Positions 42,691 through 52,100 of a DNA stretch of 64,000 bases are shown one piece after another (the stretch's first letter is position 1; each line of letters begins with the position of its first letter). The position numbers and the translations under genes are program-made. The notes beneath the pieces were generated by a model. The model had not been told where the DNA came from, made no database searches, and saw only the letters and a program-made list of their open reading frames with translations. This stretch comes from Adiantum capillus-veneris (Eukaryota; Streptophyta; Polypodiopsida; Polypodiales; Pteridaceae). The stretch lies in the NCBI GenBank assembly GCA_014529385.2, contig CM043944.1:93766476-93830475 (forward strand), read 5' to 3'.

Positions 42691-43260
42691 TATCTTGGCC
42701 TCGGCTAACGCTGTAAGGTGGCCGAATCAATCATGTGATGTTCACGACGTAAAGGAGGTAACTCGTTTTGTACGCCTTAAGAGAAATAGTCAGCCTCTAT
42801 TGCAAAAAAATCTTGTCGTTTCTTTTGGAGGTCAAACATATTCGACCTTCAATCACTTAGTTCTCTCAAGAAAAATCGAATAAAGAAACTGAATTTCATC
42901 AAGTACAATCTCTTTGCCCTTCATTTGTCAAAGTTGCTCTCTCAATCCGATAGTCAACCACTGCATTGTTCTTGTGGTACCAAGGGATTTCGAGGAGGAC
43001 GTCACAACCTTCCTAAGGGCATTACGTAGAAGTCCTCGTGCCCTAAAACCACTGACATTGCAAACGAAGTTTGCCAATGATCAGTGTAATGGCAACATCC
43101 CGTCCGGGTGCCGCTAGAACTGCCTCCGCCTGCGGCCTCAGCCTGTCGAGCATAATTCCAAATCAAGCCGCCAATTCAAGAAGTTGGCCTTGGCTCCTCC
43201 ATTAAAAAAAAATGAGGGCTTCCACATCTTTCACTTTGCCCAAGGGCGGCAAAGTTTTGT
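42691..43260 (-). pseudogene. G1 protease (copy C)
   Basis: Landmarks on the minus strand: KVKDVEALIFF (active-site lead, the Asp replaced by a stop), ARFGIMLDRLRPQAEAVLAA, GRDVAITLIIGKLRLQCQ and DVLLEIPWYHKNNAVVDYR. It gives the same order as copy A at 8-240. Confidence 0.82.
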
Positions 43261-43928
43261 ACTTTTGTTCATCTAACTCGGTTCGAGCCCCACTCAATGT
43301 GGTACTAGTATCTTTCCTTTTCTTCCGCACTCGGTTGCTGCTCTGTAACTCTCAAGTTTATCTTCTGGTGGTCCTTTGAGTTCTGGTCCATCTCTTTCTG
43401 CGTGTACAGGTTCCGCTTTTCTGCACTCGTCTGTCCTTTCGGCTTTCCTCCTTACCTGAGAGGAGAAACAATGGCTACATGCCATCTCGAGTAAATCTTA
43501 TCAATCGGGTAATTCTTCAGGTGTCTCGTCAATCTCAGGTCCCTGGAGTACTTGATCAATCTGTCCACACATGCCAACCTATAGGTGATGTTTGTACTCC
43601 GTTCTGGCAAACTTGTCTGAAAAAAATTTGCCCAAATCTTCATTCTTTTCTTCAGTTCCCGCGCCGGATCTTCAACTTTTCTTTGCCTTCCCATTGAGAG
43701 GTGTCATCTCAGTCAAATTCTTCACGAGTACCCATGTGTAATCTGGGATTCTTTATGGCTTTAGGCCTTGTAAGACACAGCGATGAAGACGAGAGCGCGC
43801 CCGATGCACGATGTATGAAGGGTGGGAGTGGCTAATAAGTCCGGGGTTGGGACACGAAGATTCTTTCACAAAAGTCTGCGTGTGCTGCAAAAAGGATCGT
43901 ATCCTCGGTAGAAGAAGAATCTTTTTGT
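43261..43928 (-). pseudogene. G1 5' region and gag linker (copy C)
   Basis: Between the primer site and protease only basic, low-similarity reading is seen (EDPARELKKRMKIWANFF; RKAEPVHAERDGPELKGPPE). No capsid core or complete zinc knuckle was recognised. It is the place where gag should be, reduced to about 670 bp. Confidence 0.55.
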
Positions 43929-43940
43929 GCTCTGATACTA
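43929..43940 (-). other. Primer binding site of element C, one mismatch
   Basis: Minus-strand TAGTATCAGAGC; the standard initiator tRNA-Met site is TGGTATCAGAGC. Confidence 0.8.
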
Positions 43941-44064
43941 CCGTATGGCTTGCCACGTCAGCATGTCAACGCGTTTTGCGACAGATTTTCCGATGGTTGC
44001 CACGTCAGCCTGTCGGCGCATTTCAGGGATGTCCTGCAAGCTGCCACGTCATCAATTTGTGAAA
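43941..44064 (-). repeat. 5' LTR of element C, collapsed to 124 bp
   Basis: Keeps only the U3 tip (three CCACGTCA words about 44 bp apart) joined straight to the primer site. R and U5 are deleted. The terminal TGTGACA reads TGTGAAA. Confidence 0.83.
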
Positions 44065-44330
44065 ATATCACCATTCAAGAAAGCAATAACAATGTTGGAT
44101 TGATGTACATTCCATCCAAAGAAAGCTGCCAATGCACGAAGAAAATGAACAACAATCATACGACAAGTGGAGGCAAAAGTCTCTTTATAGTCAATGACTT
44201 TCTGCTTTGCATAACCCTTTGCAACAAGTCTAGCCTTGTAGCTTTCAATCTCACCATCCGGCTTGCATTTCACTTGTAAACCCACTTCGTACCAGTGGCC
44301 TTCTTGCCGGGAGGCAAATCACATAAAGTC
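44065..44330 (-). pseudogene. Copia C2 RT, N-terminal part (copy D)
   Basis: VKCKPDGEIESYKARLVAKG, YAKQKVIDYKETFA and IVIAFLNGDIF: the start of copia RT with the AFLNGD motif carrying the first catalytic Asp region. It is cut after GDI by element C, and the next codons are at 38551-38471. Confidence 0.92.
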
Positions 44331-45108
44331 CATGTTTCATTCTCTATAAGTGTTCCATATTCTGATTGCATTGCAGCCATGCTTCATAAAAAAGAAAGAC
44401 ATTCCTCTTCATCATATAAATTAGAAACAGCCAAAGCATAACAATCTGGCGTATATAATGCATGGCAAAAACCTGAATGAGTACAACTAGACATAGATGC
44501 ATCCATCCAATTTACTATCACCCAAAGTATGTACCAACCATTTTGGCATACCCCTACCCTCTTCATTCTCAACCTTTCCACATCAAGTACATCATGTACA
44601 TCTACATCAGTAATAGACTGATCTGTAACATTTTCGAAAACCCCCATAGGCTGTACATTTGCCTCATTAGAACTTACATTCAAGTTTCCATCATTAAAAA
44701 GAGGCAACAAAGTGTCATAAATGTTCTGCGAGCTTACATTATGTTTTTGGTTCATGATAACCAAGAACGGACAGAATCTTCCACAAATACAATATTTCAT
44801 GAAACGAAGATGTACCCTTTGCTCTCAGGATTATAACCAACAAAAATGCATTTAACAGCCTTATCATCCAATTTTTTGCGCTGCGTTTGTGGCACCAAAG
44901 CATAAGCTAAACAACCAAAAAATCGTGTATGTGATCAATAGATGGCTTCTTATCATGCCAGGCTTCATAAGGAGTCATAGACTGCAAGGCTTTGGTAGGA
45001 TACCTGTTAAGTAAATAAGTAGCATACGTGAAAGCTCGAGTCTCGACCATACATCGTGCCATCTTCGTAAATGACTTGTTTTTTCTTTCAACAACACTAT
45101 TTTGATGA
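44331..45108 (-). pseudogene. Copia C2 integrase C-terminus and linker (copy D)
   Basis: YLLNRYPTKALQSMTPYEAW, HDKKPSIDHI (about 45010-44900) mark the integrase end. KRSAKN-MIRLLNAFLLVII and the linker to RT follow in broken frames. The 120 bp at 44989-45108 (integrase ERKNKSFTKMARCMV region) are repeated at 46364-46483. Confidence 0.85.
44989..45108 (-). repeat. 120-bp direct duplication flanking an L5 LTR, left copy
   Basis: GCTTTGGTAGGATACCTGTT ... ACAACACTATTTTGATGA, nearly identical to 46364-46483 (differences at GTAAATAAGT/GTCAATAAGT and CTCGAGTCTCG/CTTGATTCCCG). Confidence 0.92.
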
Positions 45109-46352
45109 TGTCACGTGACACATCCAACCCTATGTGTCCGTGGACAAGCTACAGCATGATCAGGGTTCGGTCAGTCCAGTCAGTCTAGATTAGAAGTGAT
45201 CTGGCACTTTTGTGAGTCTATTCGTAGACCGTGCATGCCCAGTCACTTAGTATAGATGCATATCCTCTGGTTGCACACAGCATGATCATCAGTATTCCCA
45301 TCAGAATCAGTTATGGGATTTTTTCAGTGCATTTAGCCTATTTTCCCTACTTTTGACATTTTTCACTTATTAATTTAAGTGACTTTCCAACAAAAGTAAG
45401 TAGGGCAATTTTGCTAAGAAAATATATAAGCAAATCCAAGTTAGCACTAAATGGCAGAAGAGGCGGCAGGAGCACCTTGCTCAACAGGCAACTTCTTAGC
45501 AGAACCTTGGTGGATTCCCTCCAAGCAAGATCCCAAGCCTTGGCGTTTTCTCCAAGCAGCAGATTCCTATCCCTAGCGTTTTCAACAGCCTTCATCGCCG
45601 GAAAGCCAAGCCCTTGGCGTTTTTGCATCAGATCGTCGCCGGAAAGACCATCACATGCCTTGCATTTTTCGCATACCCAACGTTTTTGAAGATGCAAGAT
45701 CAGCTAGCGTTTCTTGTCAGTAGCAGACAAGCAACCCTAGCGTTTTGAGGAGGTCCAGCGATTGCAGATCCCAAGCGATAAAGACCTTCAGATTCAGCCC
45801 ACAAGAAGTAGCAGATTCAGCCCGGTAAAGACATCAGTTTTCTGCATTTAGGAACCTCAGTTTTCAGCCCTAAACCTGAATTTTCAGCGTTAAGGAACCA
45901 TCGAAAACAGCCCCCAAATCAGCGTTTTTGGCTCAGTCGCAAATTTCAACCCATAGCGTTTTTGGACAGCAGTAGAAAGATTGCAGATTTCAGCCCTTAG
46001 GTCAACTTCGTCATCCCCGTCGTCATCATCGACATAGCCAAGACTTGCATCAGTCACTTGCATTCATTTGTACCAGATTGTGCAATCAATAGTAGACCAC
46101 TCTCGCCGACGAGAGTGGGGCCTTCGGAGGAGGGTTTTACAACATCTCTAGTGTCATATCTCTCTTCTCTCTCTCTCTCTCTCAGTCTCATACACTTACA
46201 CGCACAGTGTCCATTCACTTTGTTTGTGATCATAGCATTCTCTCATTAAGAACGGAAGGCTCTACCTTCCATAAGAACAAAAGGAACCTTGAGCACAGTT
46301 CGGAGCACTCATCTTGATCAAAGCGCAAACAATCATTCCGCTACACCTAACA
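45109..46352 (+). repeat. L5 LTR followed by a primer site, no element body
   Basis: 1244 bp, TGTCACGTGACAC...CGCTACACCTAACA, then the primer site. It is inserted in copia D integrase, but instead of a 5-bp target duplication it is flanked by a 120-bp one. It has about ten GCGTTTT words at 45540-45970. Confidence 0.92.
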
Positions 46353-46365
46353 TTGGTATCAGAGC
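46353..46365 (+). other. Primer binding site after the L5 LTR
   Basis: TTGGTATCAGAGC matches the initiator tRNA-Met site. It shows that L5 is an LTR retrotransposon family and that the LTR is in 5' position. Copia D sequence resumes directly after it. Confidence 0.9.
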
Positions 46366-46483
46366 TTTGGTAGGATACCTGTTAAGTCAATAAGTAGCAT
46401 ACGTGAAAGCTTGATTCCCGACCATACATCGTGCCATCTTCGTAAATGACTTGTTTTTTCTTTCAACAACACTATTTTGATGA
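46364..46483 (-). repeat. 120-bp direct duplication flanking an L5 LTR, right copy
   Basis: Partner of 44989-45108. It begins in the last two bases of the primer site (shared GC). Confidence 0.9.
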
Positions 46484-46800
46484 GGTGTATACAGCACAAT
46501 ACATTGGTGTTTTATCCCAGGACTAGCCAGAAATACATTAAATTCATGAGACATATACTCCCCCCCTTGATTTGAACAGAGGGTGCCCATAGTACATTTA
46601 GAGACATATTTGGCCATAATCAAAAATTGCTTGAAACATATGAACACTTCAGACTTGGCTTTAAGTAGATACACCGATGCATACTTGGAGTAAGCATCAA
46701 TGAAAGTCACGAAGTACAAGTAATTATCCAAGGATGGAGTTTGCATAGGCTCACAAACATCACTATGCACAAGTTGTAACCTGCATGTAGCTCTTATTGA
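46364..46800 (-). pseudogene. Copia C2 integrase core (copy D)
   Basis: MHSDVCEPMQTPSLDNYLYF, FIDAYSKYASVYLLKAKSE with the first Asp, CTMGTLCSNQGGEYMSHEF where the usual second Asp (SDxGGE) is Asn, and TPHQNSVVERKNKSFTKMAR with the Glu. The DDE triad is thus broken at the second position. One frame (46770-46387) is open across most of the core. Confidence 0.9.
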
Positions 46801-47199
46801 ACCATCCTTTGGAACTTTGAATGTTGCATCTTACCAAAAATATAGCCTTCACAAACATGCTTAGAAGGTGCTTCAAGAGGCAGCAAAGAAGCAATTATTT
46901 CAAATTTCTGCAAATGCAACAAACTAGCGAAATTTAGATGCTCAAAATGTGCATGCCAAAGTTTGGTTTCTAAAACAAAGTGCATTTGCCCACACTTGTC
47001 ACACAAAGTGAGCTTATACAACCCATGGCACAAAATGCCAGATGCAACAATTTCATCACCAAAACTAAGATCGTGAACTGTACATCTATCATCCACAAAT
47101 TTGACAAGAAGTGCAAATCTTGCAAGTGCAAATACAGACAAAAGGTTCTTTTCGATCCTTGGTACATGAAGTGCATCAGACACAAAGAGAGAGACAAAG

Positions 47200-47203
<4 letters not shown>
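46794..47203 (-). pseudogene. Copia C2 protease end and GAG-pre-integrase (copy D)
   Basis: DALHVPRIEKNLLSVFALA is the usual end of copia protease. KLWHAHFEHLNFASLLHLQK and HVCEGYIFGKMQHSKFQ are the HHCC-type pre-integrase region. The open frame runs into a GA microsatellite at 47204, where the element is cut; the protease active site and gag are gone. Confidence 0.87.

Positions 47204-47248
<45 letters not shown>
47204..47248 (+). repeat. (GA)n microsatellite at the copia D / G1 junction
   Basis: About 22 GA repeats, exactly between the truncated copia D and the truncated LTR of G1 copy I. Confidence 0.95.
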
Positions 47249-47251
<3 letters not shown>

Positions 47252-47716
47252 GCTGACGTGGTAGTATCAGTGCAAAACCCACCGCGAATTACGGTGCTGA
47301 TGTGGCATCTGTACGGCTGCTCACATGTGGCAGGCCATATTGCAGGATGAGTGGCACTTGCCTTTTGACTATTGAGTGGACTGGCTTATTTTAGTAGATG
47401 CTTTTGACAGCGCCAGCTTTTTGTATCTATTGCTTTTGGGCCTAGAGCCTTTTTAAGCGATGCCAAGTGAGCACTTTGGCAGATCATTGCTTGGAAGCAA
47501 ATTGCAAGATGACTCCCCGACAATTGTACTCCTATGATTTATCAATATAAAAGCAGTACCGAAAGGGGCGCCATACTTTGGGGCCAATGCATCTAGAGGC
47601 GGAACTCTGCCACTTCGTGTCACAACTATAGTTTGATTTCAAGTTCAAGTGCTGATGTTTTCAATTTTGTTCATGTGTTGTGAGATTACCGCCTAGTTAA
47701 GGCCAAGCCGGTTACA
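47249..47716 (+). repeat. G1 LTR (5' LTR of copy I), start truncated
   Basis: Contains GCTGACGTGGTAG and CTGATGTGGC words, ATAAAAGCAGTACCGAAAGG, GGCGCCATACTTTGGGGCC, and ends GCCGGTTACA. The TGTCAC start is replaced by the GA repeat. Confidence 0.87.
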
Positions 47717-47729
47717 GTGGTATCAGGGC
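47717..47729 (+). other. Primer binding site of element I
   Basis: GTGGTATCAGGGC, one base off the initiator tRNA-Met site TGGTATCAGAGC. Confidence 0.85.
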
Positions 47730-47784
47730 TACAATCGATTCTTTATCTACGGAGGATCCGGTCAGACTTTCTGCAACACATGCC

Positions 47785-48125
47785 ATGGATTCTGACAAAG
47801 AATCCAATCAAGAAAGCGAAGTTATCCCACCTACAGTTTTGAGGGATGAAGAACACAACGGCAATAGAGATTCGAATAAAGACAAATCCGAGTTGGATGA
47901 CCAACTTGAGAATCTTTAGTAAAGGATCCACAGCTTGCAGATCACCAACGGAAACTGCAAGTTAGCACTTGTGAACTTGAAGAATCTTTAATAAAGGATC
48001 CACAACTTCCAGGTAACCGAAAAAAACTGCAAGTTAGCACTTGTGTTAAGTGCCTTATGAAGTATTCAAAGGATCCTAAATATGCAAAACTTCTAAAGGA
48101 ACAGTGCCACTCCCGAAATTTTTGA
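47785..48125 (+). pseudogene. G1 gag N-terminus (copy I)
   Basis: ATG at 47785 begins MDSDKESNQESEVIPPT, an acidic start like that of copy B. A one-base shift near 47908 creates a stop, and the frame resumes with ESLVKDPQLADHQRKLQ and a 24-residue duplicate ESLIKDPQLPGNRKKLQ, then YSKDPKYAKLLKEQCHSR and a stop at 48123. Function in the particle shell is inferred from position only. Confidence 0.7.
47910..48053 (+). repeat. Two tandem 72-bp copies in gag of element I
   Basis: Copies start at 47910 and 47982 (GAATCTTTAGTAAAGGATCC and GAATCTTTAATAAAGGATCC), ending GTTAGCACTTGTG. 72 bp is 24 codons, so the duplication preserves the frame. Confidence 0.88.
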
Positions 48126-49080
48126 GAGGTAGCAAAAGGTCGCCGTTCCATTTCTCTCCAGCTCGCTGCTCGCTCCATCCCCCTCACACGTTTCGTCCCC
48201 CTGCCCTCGCACTGCAACCCCTCGCTACCCCTCCCCCCTCCCTCGCAATGCTCCCTCCCACCCCCCCACCCCACCCCACCCCACCCCTTTTGTGCTTCGT
48301 ATTGCCCCCACCCCCGACCCGCCACATCCTTATCCAATAGCCCCATCCCCCCTTCGCCCTCGCAAGTTGTTTGTGGGCTGATTTCAACCTGCTGATGGTC
48401 TACATTGACGCCTCCCTCCTCTTCTTTACAACAGCACACATAATGGCGGCCCCTGGTCCATCTCAGGGGGACTCTACTGACGCCCCCTCGTCCGACACCG
48501 CGAAGCTGACCCTTCGACTTGCTCTTTTGCCAAAAGAGCAAGCAAGCTTGACGGCCAAGGTGGAATGGCTCCAAGCCACCTTTGTCATTTGCAAGATTGT
48601 TGGCACACGGCCTAACCAAGGTGAGGTTCGGGACTTGCTCCAGGCCCGACTCCTCACTGAAGTGGGTAAGATCATTGGTGTGCAGATTTTTGAGAGAGGT
48701 TATCATCAGATAAGAGTTTGAGTCTCCATAGAAGGCAGCCAATGTGATGTTGATGAGCCCGCTAGGGCGGCTCAAGCTTACAACAGCGGCACCACTGCTT
48801 CGACCCAACGTCAGATGTGCTTGAGGAGGAGGCAGATCTCCCTATCTCAATCTGCTTCCCAGGCCTAAGGCGGGAATATCTCCCTTTACTTTCCACGATT
48901 GGTTCCATGATTGGAATCGTCTTGGAGACCTCGCGCACTACTGCATCAGTTGTGGCCAAGGCCGCACGGTTACCCATTGTGCGGGTTTCTGTTTGGAACA
49001 GTAACCCTTCTTCCTTTGGATTGAGTTGCTTGCGCATCCAGTCACAACAGCTTCTTGTCGCTTTCACTAAACCGCAATAA
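48126..49080 (+). mobile_element. LINE-4: 5' region and ORF1 of an L1-type LINE
   Basis: A C-rich 5' leader (48130-48330, Pro-coding in any frame) precedes an ORF1-like coding stretch. Nothing of ORF2 follows; after 49080 the sequence is unrelated. The 5' boundary is set by the end of G1 gag and is approximate. Confidence 0.72.
48440..49078 (+). pseudogene. LINE-4 ORF1 with DUF4283-like domain
   Basis: ATG at 48443 begins MAAPGPSQGDST. DUF4283 landmarks follow: FVICKIVGTRPNQGEVRDLL and FERGYHQIRV (the usual L-x-GxxxGRRP and F.F core), a stop at 48719, then in another frame ADLPISICFPGLRREYLPLL, GSMIGIVLETSRTT and ARLPIVRVSVWN, the usual second half (W-x-R-F-PGLP-x-EYW; IG.PL..D..T). This domain is common in plant L1 ORF1 proteins, which bind LINE RNA. 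The zinc knuckle that normally follows is absent. Confidence 0.78.
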
Positions 49081-49727
49081 ATTCTCATGCGTTACCTACT
49101 TCCATCCAGTTGACAAATCTAAAAGGAAGTGCTTAGCTTGATGAACACAAATCTACTTGTCCATAAGCTCCACATTTCCTTAAAGAACATGCTAGTTTGA
49201 AATAGAGATAAAAGAAAGACAATAAATCAAGAGAAAGATTATATCAATGTCATCTAAAGGCCATGGAAAACTGGCTGCTGAAACGACTCCCTGTACAGAT
49301 ATCTATCCCTCTAGACATCGTACAAATACAGCAATGACAATGTGAACAATAGCTGTTGGATGTGATAAGGTACAAGAATGACTGAGTGATGACTGCTATG
49401 CTATTAGAGAGAAAGAAAGAGATTTTTTTTTGCAAACCTGATTCTTCACATCGAAGCCACTATGCTTGCAGCAATGAAAAAAACATAACAACAATGCCAC
49501 CGATAAGCTCTGCCTCTAGACGTTCTCAAATTGAGAACAGCAACCAAAAATTGCCCTCCAAAGGGCCACACAGGGCAAAGATGCCCAAGCCAGCGCCCTG
49601 GGCTGCAATCTTCGAAGAATCATGTAACAAACTGAGAGATAGATGGATACATAGAGAGAATTAAATTTTAACATCACAGAACTATCCCAAGAGACCCAAA
49701 GATCTATCCAACAATCTCGAACTCAAT

Positions 49728-49779
<52 letters not shown>

Positions 49780-50620
49780 AATCACTTCAAGCATGCTGAA
49801 CACAATAGGAATTTGCGCCAAATGAGCCTCTAAGTGCAAGCTCTGTTCAAGCCAAACTGAAACAGGAAATGTCCAAAAGGATGGTGAGGCTCTGGAAACA
49901 TGAAAACCGCTTTCAAGGGTTGCAAGCAACTCTTACTTATGAGGATCACCAACAGAAAGTTTGAGCACATTCACCCCAAACAAAGGTGCAATGTAAGAGG
50001 AACTTTGTGTCTATTTGTCATACCATTGAGCAGCCAATAGAAAGAAGAGAAAAAAAAGAAAAAAAAACAAGCATTGGACCGGCTAAAAAGGAAAATAATT
50101 AAACTCAAGCTCTAGAATATTTATGAACTCCTTATTCATATTATTTGAGTGACTCTTGTGTATTGAAATCTGCTTAATCCTACAGACAACACCCAATGCA
50201 TGTACATGCAAACCCTTTCTTTCTTACAATAGACATCGCATGCAATTCCTGCACGCCAACAACATAAACTGGAAACAAATCTACAGCTACATGATGCAAA
50301 CCTATCTTACACCTTGTTACTTACTTCTCTTTGCTTTAATGGGAGTACTTCTCTTGTCCCAATCTTTACTTCAAAAGTCAATCAGTTCGAAAACAAAGAC
50401 AGCAATATAAGCTTGTCCAGAGCACTACTTCAAGCATGTGCCAATCCTTCTTCCGAAACTAGCGAATGAAATAATACCGTGCTATGCGAGGATCAATTGT
50501 TTGTAACAGGCAGGAAGTCATTATGATATAAGTTGAAAGAACGAAAATCCACCAGCTGTTTGAAATAATGGAGCGAACTCCATAAACCAATGACAGCTCA
50601 ACAAAGCAAAAAACACCAGC
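49081..50620. other. Unassigned stretch, no gene recognised
   Basis: AT-rich sequence with one GA microsatellite (49730-49777). No transposon domain, LTR or convincing exon was seen on either strand. Confidence 0.5.
49730..49777 (+). repeat. (GA)n microsatellite, about 24 repeats
   Basis: Uninterrupted AG run in unassigned sequence. Confidence 0.97.
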
Positions 50621-50721
50621 ATTGTTCGTCTTCAAGAGATCTAGCTTGCTTGAAGTATACCTAGACTGGAGGATGAGATGGAAACAGACCTGGAGGGTCA
50701 GGAGGCGATCAACCGGCGTTA

Positions 50722-50826
50722 AAACGGCGTCTTCTTTCTGCTGCTCTTCAACTTCAAAACGGCGTCTTCATTGCTCTGCTTTGCAGCTTCAAGATGGCGT
50801 CTTCGTTCTGCCCACTCCAGAGCCTG
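50722..50826 (+). repeat. Three imperfect 35-bp tandem repeats
   Basis: Units start at 50722, 50757 and 50792, each with AAAACGGCGTCTTC or AAGATGGCGTCTTC. Frames through them exist on both strands (74 codons on plus), but no known protein is recognised. Confidence 0.75.
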
Positions 50827-51352
50827 CGATGATGCTTGCTGTTTAACGTGTAGAGAAAGAATTTTTCTTTTGGTTTTTTTTTTTTTTGTTGGGGAGGGGG
50901 GGCGCGAAGGTAGGCTGGCCTAATCCAACATGAAAATGTACATTTTGTTGCATAATCGCTCCCAAAGGTGTGACAAGGTCACATCCAAAAAGTAACAATT
51001 ACCTTCCGCTGTGGGGGATTATTCTCTTTGCTAAAAAAAAGTGTTCCTTATGGTCCTAAGGACAGCTTATTGTTAAAGAGATGTATTAATTCATAGCCCT
51101 ACTCATGACTTGTTGTACTCAGCCCCTTTCCCCATGGGTGAGCAATGTTCGCTCTCTTGTGCAAGCATGCACTTCACCTCTCCCCTCCCATCTCGATATG
51201 TCTCTCAACCATTCCACAATCATACAAGAGCCGTAGAGTTTCACGATAACACTCTAGCTCTTGATGTTGAGAGCAATGGCTCCATGCTTTCATTCTGTAT
51301 ACAAGGGATGCCCTTTCTCAAAATGCTCTCGCAATGCCGTCCTCACAGTAAA

Positions 51353-51356
<4 letters not shown>

Positions 51357-51404
<48 letters not shown>

Positions 51405-51439
51405 TGTGTGTGTGTGTGTGCGCATATCCCCCCCCCCCC
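51357..51439 (+). repeat. Compound microsatellite (CT)n-(GT)n and poly-C
   Basis: CT run 51357-51401, GT run 51404-51420, then a C run 51428-51439. The surrounding 50900-51640 holds nothing else recognisable. Confidence 0.95.
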
Positions 51440-51639
51440 TTTTCCCCTTTCATTTTTTTTAGCTTTCACTCAAACGTTTTCATCAGAATCTTGCTACTAA
51501 AAGTAATGCATGAAAATTGAACAAACCTACTCATGCTTATCCCCGAGATAAATGTTCCTAAGCTTTGAATTTTTCTTCATTAAAAACGTACTACAAAGAC
51601 AGCTTTGCAATTTTATGATCCCCGGGAAGAAGCTGATCT

Positions 51640-52100
51640 ATAGTGGGTTATCCATTGACCCTTCTGATCATTGGGTGGCTACTTGAGCATGAGTATAATA
51701 GTAAAAGACATGAGCACTGATATTTTTTCAAGTGGAGCCTTTCTCTTGTGTGTTTTGACTTCTATCAAGTGGTTGTCTTCCAAGATGATTTGCACTTCTT
51801 GTTTGTGATCATCCGGAATGTGTTGTGGCTCATAAGAGAGTGTACAAACATCGTTATCAAGTGAGGCATTAGGTTGTGTGGGGGTATACTCTATGGACAT
51901 GAGGGTTTGTTGATAGATACAATTTGTTGGCCTTAAAGTGCCTTCTTTATTATTGTGAATGGCCCACGATACCTAAGAGCTCTAGTGGATGGACTTCCAA
52001 TGGACTTTTGAAATGTTGTGGAACATAGTAAAAAATATATTTTTTTTTATTTTTTATTTTGGCAAAACTCACAAATGATTACATGTCACAAACCATGCTC
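51640..52100 (-). pseudogene. Very degenerate Ty3/gypsy-like integrase end (tentative)
   Basis: On the minus strand ICEFCQNKK (about 52070), RALRYRGPFTI (about 51985-51950) and a 73-codon frame (51900-51679) with PQHIPDDHKQEVQIILEDNH. The GPF step and the position of an acidic linker recall the G2 tail (YYGPF), but no catalytic motif is visible. It could equally be unrelated sequence. Confidence 0.3.

Larger units (their letters stand above)
38552..44064 (-). mobile_element. Ty3/gypsy element C (family G1) with target duplication ATATC
   Basis: 5.5 kb element on the minus strand inserted in copia D RT. ATATC occurs at 38547-38551 and 44065-44069, and the copia codons for NGDIF run on across it. 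In reading order: shortened 5' LTR, mutated primer site, protease, partial RT, RNase H, integrase, a displaced gag segment, chromodomain-like tail, polypurine tract, 3' LTR. No domain is intact. Confidence 0.93.
35876..47203 (-). mobile_element. Ty1/copia element D (family C2), split by four later insertions
   Basis: Minus-strand copia element whose pieces are 35876-37279, 38471-38551, 44065-45108 and 46364-47203. In reading order: protease end, pre-integrase, integrase, RT, RNase H, polypurine tract, LTR. The breaks are an L5 solo LTR, G1 copy C, and an L5 LTR with primer site. Codons run on across the first two breaks, which proves they are insertions. Gag and the 5' LTR are missing. Confidence 0.92.
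47249..48125 (+). mobile_element. Ty3/gypsy element I (family G1): LTR, primer site, gag start
   Basis: LTR fragment 47249-47716 lacking the first bases, primer site at 47717-47729 and a gag N-terminal reading frame. The element is cut at about 48125, where LINE-4 begins. It is the only G1 copy in the window with a normal LTR-to-gag junction. Confidence 0.87.

Noticed and set aside
47942-48808. 288-codon open frame on the minus strand
   Set aside because: Gly/Arg-rich translation of the C-rich LINE-4 leader and of G1 gag; it crosses an element boundary and lies antisense to recognisable gag and DUF4283 coding.
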